Positions 8,495 to 16,311 of a stretch of 27,150 nt of DNA are shown one piece after another. This DNA is from Gammaproteobacteria bacterium (GTDB lineage: Bacteria; Pseudomonadota; Gammaproteobacteria; Granulosicoccales; Granulosicoccaceae): assembly GCA_019634245.1 (NCBI GenBank), contig JAHQVR010000240.1, positions 1-27,150 on the forward strand. Reading direction: 5' to 3'. The notes under the pieces are model-generated. The model ran no database searches, was not told the DNA's origin, and saw nothing but the letters and a program-made list of their open reading frames with translations. Numbering within the stretch: the stretch's first letter is position 1; each line of letters opens with the position of its first letter. The position numbers and the translations under genes are program-made.

Positions 8495-8860
8495 CTAGAG
8501 CTGCGTATATTTAGCCGCTGTACCGCGAGATTTTTCTACTGGGTATTTGTGTGCGTTGGTCTGTATTTTCTGATGGGCAACCGCCAGCAGGTCGATCTCG
8601 CTACGCTCAGCCACCAGCAGAAGATAGAGCAATACATCGGCGCACTCCTCACTTAGGCGATCTTTAAAAGTAGACTGTTTCGCTTGCTCTTCAAAGTCGG
8701 CTTCCGATTTCCATTGGGTTAACTCAAGGAGTTCGCTAGCTTCCAGGCTGAGTGAAAGAATTAAATCTTTGAGCGAATGAAATTGCTTCCAATCGCGAGC
8801 ATCGCGGAATTCGATTAATTGTTCTGTCAGGCTCTCTAGGGTGACTGGATGCTGTGACAT
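8495..8860 (-). CDS. MazG-like nucleotide pyrophosphohydrolase
   Basis: A 121-residue all-helical protein of the small MazG/dCTPase-like (DCTPP1-type) class. These enzymes hydrolyse non-canonical or excess (d)NTPs to the monophosphate plus pyrophosphate, using magnesium. The two metal motifs are visible: E40-x-x-E43 in L-E-A-S-E-L-L-E and E72-x-x-D75 in E-E-C-A-D-V-L. The conserved R-D-W...F-H start helix (residues 22-28) is also present. It is a single-domain form, half the size of E. coli MazG. It is transcribed leftward, divergent from the metallophosphoesterase across 87 bp and convergent with sat. A housekeeping nucleotide-pool role is likely; substrate not predictable. Confidence 0.88.
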   Translation of the reverse strand: MSQHPVTLESLTEQLIEFRDARDWKQFHSLKDLILSLSLEASELLELTQWKSEADFEEQAKQSTFKDRLSEECADVLLYLLLVAERSEIDLLAVAHQKIQTNAHKYPVEKSRGTAAKYTQL

Positions 8861-8947
8861 TGACTCATAAACCCTGATGGTAGGATAGCGGATTGGCTAA
8901 ATGTTAGATCTGGTGATCTTTCCACTCATTTGGATTATTTCGATCGC

Positions 8948-9655
8948 ATGAAACTCATTCATATCTCCGACAGTCATATCAGCCATCTAAATGAGCAGCG
9001 AGAAAAAGATCTTACAGCATGCGTTGAATATATCAATCACAACCATGCCGATGCCGATGTGGTGGTGCACACCGGTGACGTCTCACATGACGGATTAGTG
9101 CAAGAGTATCAGCTCGCCAAAGACCGTTTGGATGGATTAAGCGCCCCCTATTTTGTTATTCCTGGAAATCGGGATAAGCGTGAACCCATGATGAAAGTAT
9201 TTGCAACGCAGGCAACCACGTTTCCTGAAAGCGCTTTTATCCAGTATGCGATCGAGGAGTATCCCGTTAGGATCATCATGCTCGATACGCTGAGTGAGCA
9301 CAGTAACAAAGGCCGCCTGTGTAGCCAGAGACGACAGCAGCTAGCGTCCTTGTTGGATGCAAATAGACAAAAGCCGACCCTTATTTGCCTGCATCATGCA
9401 CCGGTTCGGGTGGACGCTATTCCAGATCCCTGGCAATTCGAAGACTGGCAAGACGTGGAGGCATTTTCCGCACTGCTCAATGCTCATTCGCAAGTGCGGA
9501 TGCTATGTTGTGGCCACATTCATCGGAATCATGAAGGTGAGCTGGGTGATGGATTACCCGTGCACGCTATTTCGTGCATGGCTGTGGATCTGCGTAAAGG
9601 CCAGTTGAGTGAGTATGAGCGCACCCGTCCGATGGTGAACTCATACTCGCTATAG
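8948..9655 (+). CDS. CpdA-like metallophosphoesterase
   Basis: A 235-residue calcineurin-like phosphoesterase with all five dinuclear-metal motifs: D8-x-H10 in H-I-S-D-S-H, G-D-V-S-H-D, G-N-R-D (Arg in place of the common His), L-H-H and the C-terminal G-H-I-H. Overall order and length fit the class III cyclic-nucleotide phosphodiesterase CpdA/Icc family, so cAMP is a candidate substrate. Related proteins act on other phosphodiesters, so I withhold a gene symbol. Start: ATG 8948 gives M-K-L-I-H-I-S-D, the usual family beginning. An in-frame TTG at 8930 would add six residues. Upstream, AGATC-TGGT-GATCT (8906-8919) is a small inverted repeat of unknown meaning. It converges with the LysR gene over 22 bp. 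Confidence 0.88.
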   Translation: MKLIHISDSHISHLNEQREKDLTACVEYINHNHADADVVVHTGDVSHDGLVQEYQLAKDRLDGLSAPYFVIPGNRDKREPMMKVFATQATTFPESAFIQYAIEEYPVRIIMLDTLSEHSNKGRLCSQRRQQLASLLDANRQKPTLICLHHAPVRVDAIPDPWQFEDWQDVEAFSALLNAHSQVRMLCCGHIHRNHEGELGDGLPVHAISCMAVDLRKGQLSEYERTRPMVNSYSL

Positions 9656-9677
9656 AGGGTTTGTTCTCTCGACGAGA

Positions 9678-10583
9678 TTATTGTTCCCATGGTGGTGATG
9701 GGGTGAATTTAGACACCATGAAATCTGTGAACACCCGCACCTTGTTACTCAAGTGTCGACGATGTGGATACACTAACTGAATCGTCGATGAATCAACGGC
9801 AAAGTCTTGTAACAGTGGTTTTACAATGCCAGCTTGAATAGACGGCTGCACTACGTAGGTGGCAAGACGAGAAATACCGATTCCTGCCTTAACGGCTTCG
9901 TGCAGAGCCGATGCGCTATTGGTGTGAAAATTTCCCTTCACACGAAGCGCTTCGATGCCTTTTTCAGATCGAAATTCCCAGTCGTTAAAATGTTGTATCG
10001 ACGAGTGGGTCAGGCAATTGTGTTCCATCAAATCAGCCGGAGTAGTTGGCGTACCGAATTTTTTTAAATATATCGGAGACGCACAGATGATTCGCTTGTT
10101 TACGGCCAGGCGCCGAGCCACCAGTGATTCGTCGGTTAATCCATCACTGAGGACGATGGCCACGTCCACCCCTTCGCCCACTAAGTCGACCTCACGTTCC
10201 GAGAGTTCGAGTTCAACCCGAAGTTCGGGATATTGAGACATAAACTCAGGCATCAATTTGATCATTTGAATACGCGCAAAAGCGGATACCGTCGTGACTC
10301 TCAGAGTGCCACTGACTCGGTCGTGCAGCGCCATCACAGCATCCTCTGCCTGCCGTATTTCATCCAGAATAGCGCCACATCGATCGTGGAAAGCATGCCC
10401 TTCGGCCGTCAGCGACAGCTTGCGCGTGGTCCGCTGAAATAATCGAGCCCCAAGGCGGTCTTCCAGACGGGTGATCAACTTACTGACCGCTGAGGGTGTT
10501 AAATCAAGCTCGCGGGCGGCGGCCGAGAAGCTCCCCATATCCGCCGCTTTGGCGAAAACCATCATTTCTGTGTACTTATCCAT
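9678..10583 (-). CDS. LysR-family transcriptional regulator
   Basis: A 301-residue LTTR. Residues 1-60 form the winged helix-turn-helix, with the typical A-A-D-M-G-S-F-S-A-A-A-R-E-L and S-A-V-S-K-L-I-T-R-L-E pattern. About residues 88-295 form the periplasmic-binding-protein-like effector domain. The overall type resembles the large CrgA/AaeR-like group with an aromatic- or drug-related spread of targets; the effector is unknown. It is divergent from the ABC exporter across 90 bp, the classic layout for a regulator controlling its neighbour and itself. A perfect 10-bp palindrome, GCATTAATGC (10584-10593), abuts its start codon. Start ATG 10583 is well placed for the family. Confidence 0.93.
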   Translation of the reverse strand: MDKYTEMMVFAKAADMGSFSAAARELDLTPSAVSKLITRLEDRLGARLFQRTTRKLSLTAEGHAFHDRCGAILDEIRQAEDAVMALHDRVSGTLRVTTVSAFARIQMIKLMPEFMSQYPELRVELELSEREVDLVGEGVDVAIVLSDGLTDESLVARRLAVNKRIICASPIYLKKFGTPTTPADLMEHNCLTHSSIQHFNDWEFRSEKGIEALRVKGNFHTNSASALHEAVKAGIGISRLATYVVQPSIQAGIVKPLLQDFAVDSSTIQLVYPHRRHLSNKVRVFTDFMVSKFTPSPPWEQ

Positions 10584-10599
10584 GCATTAATGCCACTAC

Positions 10600-10628
10600 T
10601 TCATAATTATTGGGCTAAAGGATATATT
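10600..10628 (+). promoter_or_regulatory. Predicted sigma-70 promoter of the ABC exporter
   Basis: TTCATA (10600-10605), a 17-bp spacer, then TATATT (10623-10628): 4 of 6 and 5 of 6 consensus matches with ideal spacing. It would start transcription near 10635, about 40 nt before the GTG at 10674. Confidence 0.45.
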
Positions 10629-10654
10629 GCAGAACATCAAATAACAAATGTAAA
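10626..10654 (-). promoter_or_regulatory. Predicted sigma-70 promoter of the lysR gene
   Basis: On the minus strand, TTTACA (10654-10649), a 17-bp spacer, then TGCAAT (10631-10626): 5 of 6 and 4 of 6 matches. Its -10 shares bases 10626-10628 with the -10 of the opposite ABC promoter, so the two would compete for polymerase. Confidence 0.4.
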
Positions 10655-10673
10655 CGCCTTTTGAGTTCCCAAT

Positions 10674-12539
10674 GTGAGGTGGATTCCACTGTACCGGCTA
10701 TTTGAAAACCTGATCGACCCTCTTCAGCCACGTGTCGTGGAGCGCCCGCCAACCACCACGGGTGCATTTTTCTGGCATTTCCTCAAACCCGTCAAGGGTA
10801 TCGTATTGCTTGCTCTAATCGTTGCGGGTATCGCTGCGTTGAGCGAGGTATTGGTCTTTGTCTATCTCGGCCGCCTAGTGGACTGGATGACCTCAGAATC
10901 ACCTGAGCACTTCATTGCTGAGCATTCCGTAGCGCTCACTTGGATGCTTATAGTCGTGGCGATCGTCCGGCCGGTATCGCTGTTGGGGTCTCGGGCGATG
11001 ATGAACCTGGCCCTGGCACCGGGTATTGCCAATGCCACCCGTTGGCAAAATCATCGCTACGTTCTGCGCCAGAGTATGGGCTATTTCCAAAACGATTTCG
11101 CCGGTCGTGTCGCTCAAAAAGTGTTGCAAACGGGTAACGCCTTGCGTGAAGCCATTATCAGCTTTATCGATGGTGTGTGGATGCTATTGATCTATTTGGT
11201 CAGCATTCTATTGATATTCAGCGATGTCGATAAGCTGCTGTTGTTGCCACTAATCATCTGGTTCGTAGGATATGTGGCCGTGGTGGTTTGGATGGTGCCA
11301 CCGGTCAGATCCAAATCGGCACAATTATCCGAAGCAACCTCCGAACTGACGGGGCGCATCGTCGACAGCTACACCAACATCCAGTCAGTTAAGCTCTTTG
11401 CCCACCATGAGCTTGAAGAAGAGTTCGCCGGGGTAGGGATTCGCAAGCACACTCAGGCTTTTCGTCAGTTAATGCGAGCCATATTGGACATGACGGCTGC
11501 GTTAACGATCATGAATACGTTATTGGTCATCGCTACGGCTTGGTTGTCCATTCGGCTTTGGCAAACTGCCGCCATTTCGATTGGCAGTATTGCGTTATGT
11601 AACGCTTTGGTGATTCGTTTGATTCAAATGTCCGGCTGGATATTAAGAACCATCACGGCTTTGTTCGAAAATATTGGTACTGTACAGAACGGTATGGAAA
11701 CGATAGCTCAGAATATTCGTATTAAAGATTCTGAGAACGCAAACACACTGTCTGTGACTTCGGGCTTGGTGGCATTCTCCGATGTCTCCTTCCACTATGA
11801 TGAGCAAATCGATGATCCGTTGGGGGCGGTAATAGATCATTGTGATTTTACTGTGCAACCGGGAGAGAAAGTTGGATTGGTCGGTCGGTCGGGGGCTGGA
11901 AAGTCAACGCTCGTCAATTTGTTGCTGCGCTTCCATGATTTGGAACAAGGTGCGATAAAAATAGACGGCACTGATATTCGCTCGGTGACTCAGCACAGCC
12001 TGCGTTCAAACATCGCTGTGGTCACGCAGGATACCTCGCTACTGCATCGCTCCATCAGAGACAACATACGTTACGGAAAACCCGATGCCACGGATGCGGA
12101 AATTTTACAGGCCGCAGAGCGTGCCCAAGCGTTAGATTTTATTGACTCACTAAAAGATCAAGCGGGTCGTCGAGGGTTGGATGCTATGACCGGAGAGCGT
12201 GGCGTAAAGCTCTCTGGTGGGCAACGACAGCGGATCGCGATTGCTCGGGTGATTCTGAAGAATGCACCGATTCTGGTGTTGGATGAAGCGACGTCAGCAC
12301 TGGATTCTGAGGTTGAATCGGCCATCCAACAGCAACTAAACCAGCTCATGCAGGGCAAAACCGTTCTGGCGGTGGCCCATAGGCTCTCCACCATTGCTGC
12401 GTTAGATCGGTTGATCGTGCTGGATCAAGGACGCATTGTGGAATCGGGCTCCCATCAGGAGCTGATTGGGGCTTCCGGCTTGTATGCTCAACTGTGGAAT
12501 CGGCAATCAGGCGGTTTTATAGGTCTTTCAACCCACTAA
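10674..12539 (+). CDS. ABC exporter, fused permease and ATP-binding subunit
   Basis: A 621-residue half-transporter expected to work as a homodimer in the inner membrane. Residues about 40-330 form a six-helix type IV exporter domain. The nucleotide-binding domain has Walker A G404-R-S-G-A-G-K410-S, the L513-S-G-G-Q517 signature, Walker B ending D537-E538 and the switch H569. All catalytic residues are present. It resembles MsbA/multidrug exporters; the substrate cannot be read from sequence. Start GTG 10674 overlaps an ATG-TGA pair (10672-10677); the Shine-Dalgarno is weak, but the N terminus (L-F-E-N-L-I-D-P) fits the family. It is divergent from a LysR regulator that may control it. No clear terminator; an imperfect AAAGGCGC/GCGCCCTTT pair (12543-12596) has a very long loop. 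Confidence 0.92.
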   Translation: MRWIPLYRLFENLIDPLQPRVVERPPTTTGAFFWHFLKPVKGIVLLALIVAGIAALSEVLVFVYLGRLVDWMTSESPEHFIAEHSVALTWMLIVVAIVRPVSLLGSRAMMNLALAPGIANATRWQNHRYVLRQSMGYFQNDFAGRVAQKVLQTGNALREAIISFIDGVWMLLIYLVSILLIFSDVDKLLLLPLIIWFVGYVAVVVWMVPPVRSKSAQLSEATSELTGRIVDSYTNIQSVKLFAHHELEEEFAGVGIRKHTQAFRQLMRAILDMTAALTIMNTLLVIATAWLSIRLWQTAAISIGSIALCNALVIRLIQMSGWILRTITALFENIGTVQNGMETIAQNIRIKDSENANTLSVTSGLVAFSDVSFHYDEQIDDPLGAVIDHCDFTVQPGEKVGLVGRSGAGKSTLVNLLLRFHDLEQGAIKIDGTDIRSVTQHSLRSNIAVVTQDTSLLHRSIRDNIRYGKPDATDAEILQAAERAQALDFIDSLKDQAGRRGLDAMTGERGVKLSGGQRQRIAIARVILKNAPILVLDEATSALDSEVESAIQQQLNQLMQGKTVLAVAHRLSTIAALDRLIVLDQGRIVESGSHQELIGASGLYAQLWNRQSGGFIGLSTH

Positions 12540-12864
12540 ACTAAAGGCGCAAATGGCCGTGAATCAAATCGGATTGTGAGGCAAGTCGCGCCCTTTCTAT
12601 GAGCAGGATCACATAGGGTAAATGCTCGTTTTGTGCAGTACGAAACACACCTTTTACGTTAAAAATTGGCCTCTATCTCAGAGTACTCATTTTGCGTCAA
12701 ATTACCTCCCATAGACGGTTTTTTGCTTGCTCACTCGAGCATTTAAGACTATAGACTTCTACATAGCTTAAGCAATGTATGTCGATTCGACGGCGCTTGT
12801 GTGGGTATCTAAGGTTCAGTTTTAGAGGATTGCCAGTCGGAAAAAGACGTCAACACAAAAGAAA
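12540..12864. other. 325-bp intergenic region
   Basis: No plausible gene. The left part holds the loose AAAGGCGC/GCGCCCTTT complementarity described with the ABC gene. The right part is AT-rich and contains a small hairpin, GCTC-ACTC-GAGC (12729-12740), and the candidate promoter listed next. The remaining leader before the exostosin-like gene is about 100 nt and has no structure that I recognise. Confidence 0.6.
12727..12755 (+). promoter_or_regulatory. Weak candidate promoter of the exostosin-like gene
   Basis: TTGCTC (12727-12732), a 17-bp spacer, then TATAGA (12750-12755). These are modest matches (3 of 6 and 4 of 6) at ideal spacing within AT-rich DNA. It predicts a leader of about 100 nt. 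Confidence 0.25.
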
Positions 12865-13833
12865 ATGAAGCTATTTTTAACATCAGCCTATGACTACCAC
12901 CCAATGCTTGATGCATTGGTGCGTATGGCCAAGCTGGACAAAATCGGTCGTCACACTTTGGCAGAGTCTGCTGAAGAGGCGGATGCGATTCTATTTGTCG
13001 AAAATGCTCACTTTGACGACTATGTCTATAAGCGCTTGGCCTGCCATCCGCTGTTGCGACAGTTTCCGAATAAAGTGTTTATGTACAACGAGGTGGATAA
13101 ACCTTGGTGTGCGTTACCCGGTTTGTACTGCTCAATGCCATCGCGGTTTTTTCAATCCCGTCGGCAGGTGGCCTTTCCTTATCTAGTCACTCCAAACCGG
13201 TTTGTACCTTACATCCACCAATGGGATGTTGAAAAACGTTGGTTGTTCTCGTTTGTGGGTTCTGTTAGTCATCGCTGCCGGAAAGACGTTATTGCTCTGG
13301 CCAATGTGTGTGAAGGTGTAAAAGACACCTCCGAATTCAATGTTTGGGACAGCAGCGAGCAAGAGCGCACAGCCCAAGGTCTAGATTTTGCCGAAGCCCT
13401 TGCGGGCAGCCACTTTATGTTGTGCCCAAGAGGTATAGGCACCTCATCGTACCGTGTGTTTGAGGCCATGCAGGCACAGCGTGCTCCGGTGGTCATTTCT
13501 GATCATTGGGTTGAGCCACCACACGTTGATTGGGATTTCTTGATTCGCATCGATGAAAAGGATATTCGCCATGTGCCCGCTATTCTTCGTTCTATGGTTG
13601 ATGAAGCCGACGATCGTGCCTTGGCGGCTCGTCAGGCATGGGAACGGGCGTATGCGCCGGATGTGATGTTCGATACGGCGACCGAATCCGTCGGTCATCT
13701 GTTGGAAGCTCAGCGACTTCGGCAGCAAAACGATCCATGGCAAAACGTGCGTAAGTTGTTAATCAACAGCGAGGTGCGCACTCTGGAAGCGGCTCGACGC
13801 TTCAAGCAGCAGTGGACCCACGCTCTGTCTTAA
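12865..13833 (+). CDS. Exostosin-like (GT47-type) glycosyltransferase
   Basis: A 322-residue cytosolic protein with no membrane segment. The C-terminal half carries the exostosin-family core: L-C-P-R-G-I-G-T-S-S-Y-R-V-F-E-A-M at about 186-202, followed by A-P-V-V-I-S-D-H-W, the donor-nucleotide-sugar binding region. The N-terminal half, with F-V-E-N-A-H and N-E-V-D-K-P segments, matches what I recall of bacterial exostosin proteins. It should transfer a sugar, but donor and acceptor are not predictable. No other polysaccharide genes adjoin it; the GT2 enzyme lies 6 kb away on the other strand. ATG 12865 has weak AAAGAAA upstream. A GCCCC/GGGGC hairpin (13848-13862) follows without a T-tract. 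Confidence 0.75.
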   Translation: MKLFLTSAYDYHPMLDALVRMAKLDKIGRHTLAESAEEADAILFVENAHFDDYVYKRLACHPLLRQFPNKVFMYNEVDKPWCALPGLYCSMPSRFFQSRRQVAFPYLVTPNRFVPYIHQWDVEKRWLFSFVGSVSHRCRKDVIALANVCEGVKDTSEFNVWDSSEQERTAQGLDFAEALAGSHFMLCPRGIGTSSYRVFEAMQAQRAPVVISDHWVEPPHVDWDFLIRIDEKDIRHVPAILRSMVDEADDRALAARQAWERAYAPDVMFDTATESVGHLLEAQRLRQQNDPWQNVRKLLINSEVRTLEAARRFKQQWTHALS

Positions 13834-14030
13834 TCATCTGGGTTTTAGCCCCTGGCCGGGGCGCGGACCCACAACGACTCTAAAGCTCCTTCTACCTACA
13901 CAGGTTTGCGGCCTTCGTCGCTTAAGCTCTGGGAGACCGACTCTTCGCCCCAATTGCCCAGGTTTCTCATACCGGCTGCGGCGGCTGACAATATTTTCAC
14001 TAAACGGTAGTTACTGGCTCTGCGGTATTG

Positions 14031-14039
14031 TGATATACA
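14031..14039 (+). promoter_or_regulatory. Candidate extended -10 promoter of the HNH gene
   Basis: TG-A-TATACA (14031-14039) is an extended -10 about 45 bp before the HNH start. The -35 position is poor (TTACTG). The leader would be about 37 nt. Confidence 0.3.
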
Positions 14040-14082
14040 AGTAGTACCCGGGTGAAAGAGTAGAACCGAAGAAAAACAACTC

Positions 14083-14634
14083 ATGAACGCGAAAGTGCTG
14101 CGCCTGAACAAAGCAGGTGCTCCCATCGCATGGCTTAGCTGGCAGGAAACAGCTACCCTGGTGGTCAAAGATCAGGTCATCTGGAGCTTGGGAGAGGTCA
14201 TTCACACCATACGAGGTGGGTATAACAAGTCGGGGGTTCGCTCCTGTCTGGAGCTACCCAGCATTGTTGCCTGCGACGGCAAAGTGGATGCCGCTCACTT
14301 TACTCCCCCTCTGTCCAATTCTCTGCTATTCGCACGCGATCAGCAGCTGTGTATGTACTGCGGAAATTCCTTTCATCCATCGGAGCTGTCTCGAGATCAC
14401 ATAATTCCAACCTCTAGAGGTGGTAAAGACTGCTGGACAAATTGTGTGACTGCATGCCGTCGTTGCAATAACCGTAAAGGCAATAAAACACCTGAACAAG
14501 CGAATATGCAACTTTTAGCTATTCCGTTTGCGCCCAACCGCCACGAGTTCTTTTTTCTATCCAACAAGGATGTGCTGGCGGATCAGATGGAATTTTTGAA
14601 ACCACGTTTTTCTAACAATGGCTATTGGGACTAA
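14083..14634 (+). CDS. HNH endonuclease domain protein
   Basis: A 183-residue protein with a zinc-stabilised HNH nuclease domain. C90-x-x-C93 and C125-x-x-C128 form the structural zinc site, and H106 in R-D-H-I-I-P, N120 and the R-R-C-N-N-R-K-G helix supply the active site. The S-R-G-G-K-D link is typical. The N-terminal 80 residues (W-L-S-W-Q-E-T-A and following) match a chromosomal HNH family widespread in proteobacteria, with no toxin, intron or phage context. The DNA target is unknown. It is a single-gene unit; its TAA stop (14632-14634) overlaps the TAG of the convergent lipoprotein gene, so the two 3' ends share bases. No intact terminator is visible between them. Confidence 0.88.
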   Translation: MNAKVLRLNKAGAPIAWLSWQETATLVVKDQVIWSLGEVIHTIRGGYNKSGVRSCLELPSIVACDGKVDAAHFTPPLSNSLLFARDQQLCMYCGNSFHPSELSRDHIIPTSRGGKDCWTNCVTACRRCNNRKGNKTPEQANMQLLAIPFAPNRHEFFFLSNKDVLADQMEFLKPRFSNNGYWD

Positions 14635-16169
14635 TTCAGTGCCAGTTTCTCGGTGGGCTCTGTTAGATTAAACATCACTGCTTGCAAGTAGGTCTGTGCC
14701 AGAACGGTATCCATTCCATGTCCGGTCAGTTGAACTACGTAATTTCCCGAAACACCAATCAACGTCTCGAAGGCGCGTTCGGCAATCAGCGCTTCAGTGG
14801 TGCGAAACACTGACATCACCGAAGCTTCTTTGGCCTGCGAGGTCGGAAGATTTACCAACCAGTGATCAGATCGAGTATCGATAATCTGGGTGTTTTCATG
14901 CAGTGACTCGCCGAATAGCATGGCCGTGTCGTCGGCATCGGCTTGTAGCACAATCACCTCCACCGGCGGCATGGACCACTGCGATTGATCATAGAGCTGG
15001 ATCCCAACCATGGCGGTAATAAGCTGCGTAAACCCTTCTATTGCAGCATTTCGGCGGGTAGGGTCTGCGCGTAAGTTCACGCCTTTCAGAGGCGATGATT
15101 CCACGCTGATCCAAGGGCTTAGTACCCACGGATGGTCAACGTCGGTGGCTCGAGAGATGAGCGATTGGTTCCTTGATGCTCTGGCGTCGTTCGGGTAACT
15201 CTTCGGATTCAATATTTGAATAGGATCTCTGGGTGGCTCCGTTAGTACTTGTTCGAGCAGCTGTTCACCTTTGGGGGCTTCGGCAAGCGCCGTGATGAAT
15301 CGTTCGCCTTCGACATACGAGTATTCCAATATGTTACGACTGATAGCCTGAACCGCCTGGGTGGATTGATTTGGTGGGTTGCTACTGCCAAACATAAAAT
15401 TGTCCAAGGCAACCAAACCTTCACTACATCCGTTTTGCCGGCATATTTTTCTTGTTCGATATTGTGCATGCCCTTCATAAACTGCCGACTGGGCAAAGGA
15501 TGCGCGAAAATTCAATGTTCTATTATCGTGGATGTTATAGCGTTGATCATCAGCCGCATGCACAAGCTCGTGAACAAAGAGCGATAAAAGGGCATTGCGT
15601 CTAGTGTTGGCGGAGTTAGGTAGGTTGTTGATGTAGCCTTCCAGTAGCGTGGTGCTGAGTAGCACCTTTTGTTGTTGAGTGGAAAACAGGGCAGCATAGG
15701 TGCCGTGCTGGCTCTCGGTTATCGCCTCGAGAAACTGACGGTCGAACAGTGGATCGGTGAATTGACTGTTTGTTAAGCGAGCCGTTTCATAAGCAACTTC
15801 CTCGGATATCTGTTCATCGCTGACCACCTGCATTTGAATGCGTGACACATCCACACCCGTTTCTGTGCTCACCCAATGTTGAGCTTGGGCATAGAGGCTG
15901 TCTAATTGTTCAAGTACACTTTCGGTGTATGTGTCGTACTGCTTCAGAGTATTAGATGCATCGGTGTGTGAGGCAGTCTGAGGGTCGATCACCTGTATGC
16001 CGCCACTGTGCGGATTCACTGAGTCGACTGAACGAGTTTGACAGCTACTCAACACCACTAAACCAGCCACTAGATAAGTAGCCGTGCGGACGATGGAAAA
16101 ATGTGACGTTGTTCTTTGTTTTACGTTCGGCAATTCCGGCCGAGCCAGTGCGCTATCCTGACGAAACAT
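14631..16169 (-). CDS. Predicted lipoprotein with HExxH metallopeptidase signature
   Basis: A 512-residue protein not recognised by name. A hydrophobic stretch at 30-42 ends in the lipobox L-S-S-C43, so it is probably lipid-anchored after Cys43. The 29-residue leader before it is unusually long, but no alternative start is present between. H200-E-L-V-H204 followed by E232 in V-Y-E-G-H-A is a gluzincin-like zinc site (two His, a catalytic Glu and a downstream Glu). The segment after it has a cysteine pair (K-I-C-R-Q-N-G-C). The C-terminal half has no motif I recognise. Export and peptidase activity are inferred from these motifs. Monocistronic; converges with the HNH gene. Confidence 0.7.
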   Translation of the reverse strand: MFRQDSALARPELPNVKQRTTSHFSIVRTATYLVAGLVVLSSCQTRSVDSVNPHSGGIQVIDPQTASHTDASNTLKQYDTYTESVLEQLDSLYAQAQHWVSTETGVDVSRIQMQVVSDEQISEEVAYETARLTNSQFTDPLFDRQFLEAITESQHGTYAALFSTQQQKVLLSTTLLEGYINNLPNSANTRRNALLSLFVHELVHAADDQRYNIHDNRTLNFRASFAQSAVYEGHAQYRTRKICRQNGCSEGLVALDNFMFGSSNPPNQSTQAVQAISRNILEYSYVEGERFITALAEAPKGEQLLEQVLTEPPRDPIQILNPKSYPNDARASRNQSLISRATDVDHPWVLSPWISVESSPLKGVNLRADPTRRNAAIEGFTQLITAMVGIQLYDQSQWSMPPVEVIVLQADADDTAMLFGESLHENTQIIDTRSDHWLVNLPTSQAKEASVMSVFRTTEALIAERAFETLIGVSGNYVVQLTGHGMDTVLAQTYLQAVMFNLTEPTEKLALN

Positions 16170-16264
16170 GGTGGTTGGCTGCTGTGATGATTATTCTTGC
16201 AGTCTACCTTTGCCGATGATTCTCCTGCTGAACTGGCGCACAAATCCTAAGGTAACAGACACAA

Positions 16265-16288
16265 AAAACGGCCCTCCCGGGCCGTTTT
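16265..16288 (-). terminator. Rho-independent terminator of the GH16 gene
   Basis: A perfect 10-bp stem, AAAACGGCCC/GGGCCGTTTT (16265-16274, 16279-16288), with a 4-nt loop. Read on the minus strand it ends in six T residues, fitting termination of the leftward GH16 transcript whose stop is at 16312. The forward side has only four T residues. Confidence 0.85.
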
Positions 16289-16311
16289 GAGTGTCTGTCA
16301 CAGCCTAGGAG

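Noticed and set aside
13848..13862. GCCCC-TGGCC-GGGGC hairpin after the exostosin-like gene
   Set aside because: The stem is only 5 bp and no T-tract follows on either strand, so I do not call a terminator.
13896..14000. Minus-strand GTG-started 34-residue frame between the exostosin and HNH genes
   Set aside because: The peptide looks protein-like (charged ends, Ala-rich helix), but there is no Shine-Dalgarno or promoter that I trust and no family match. Worth a transcript check, not an annotation.
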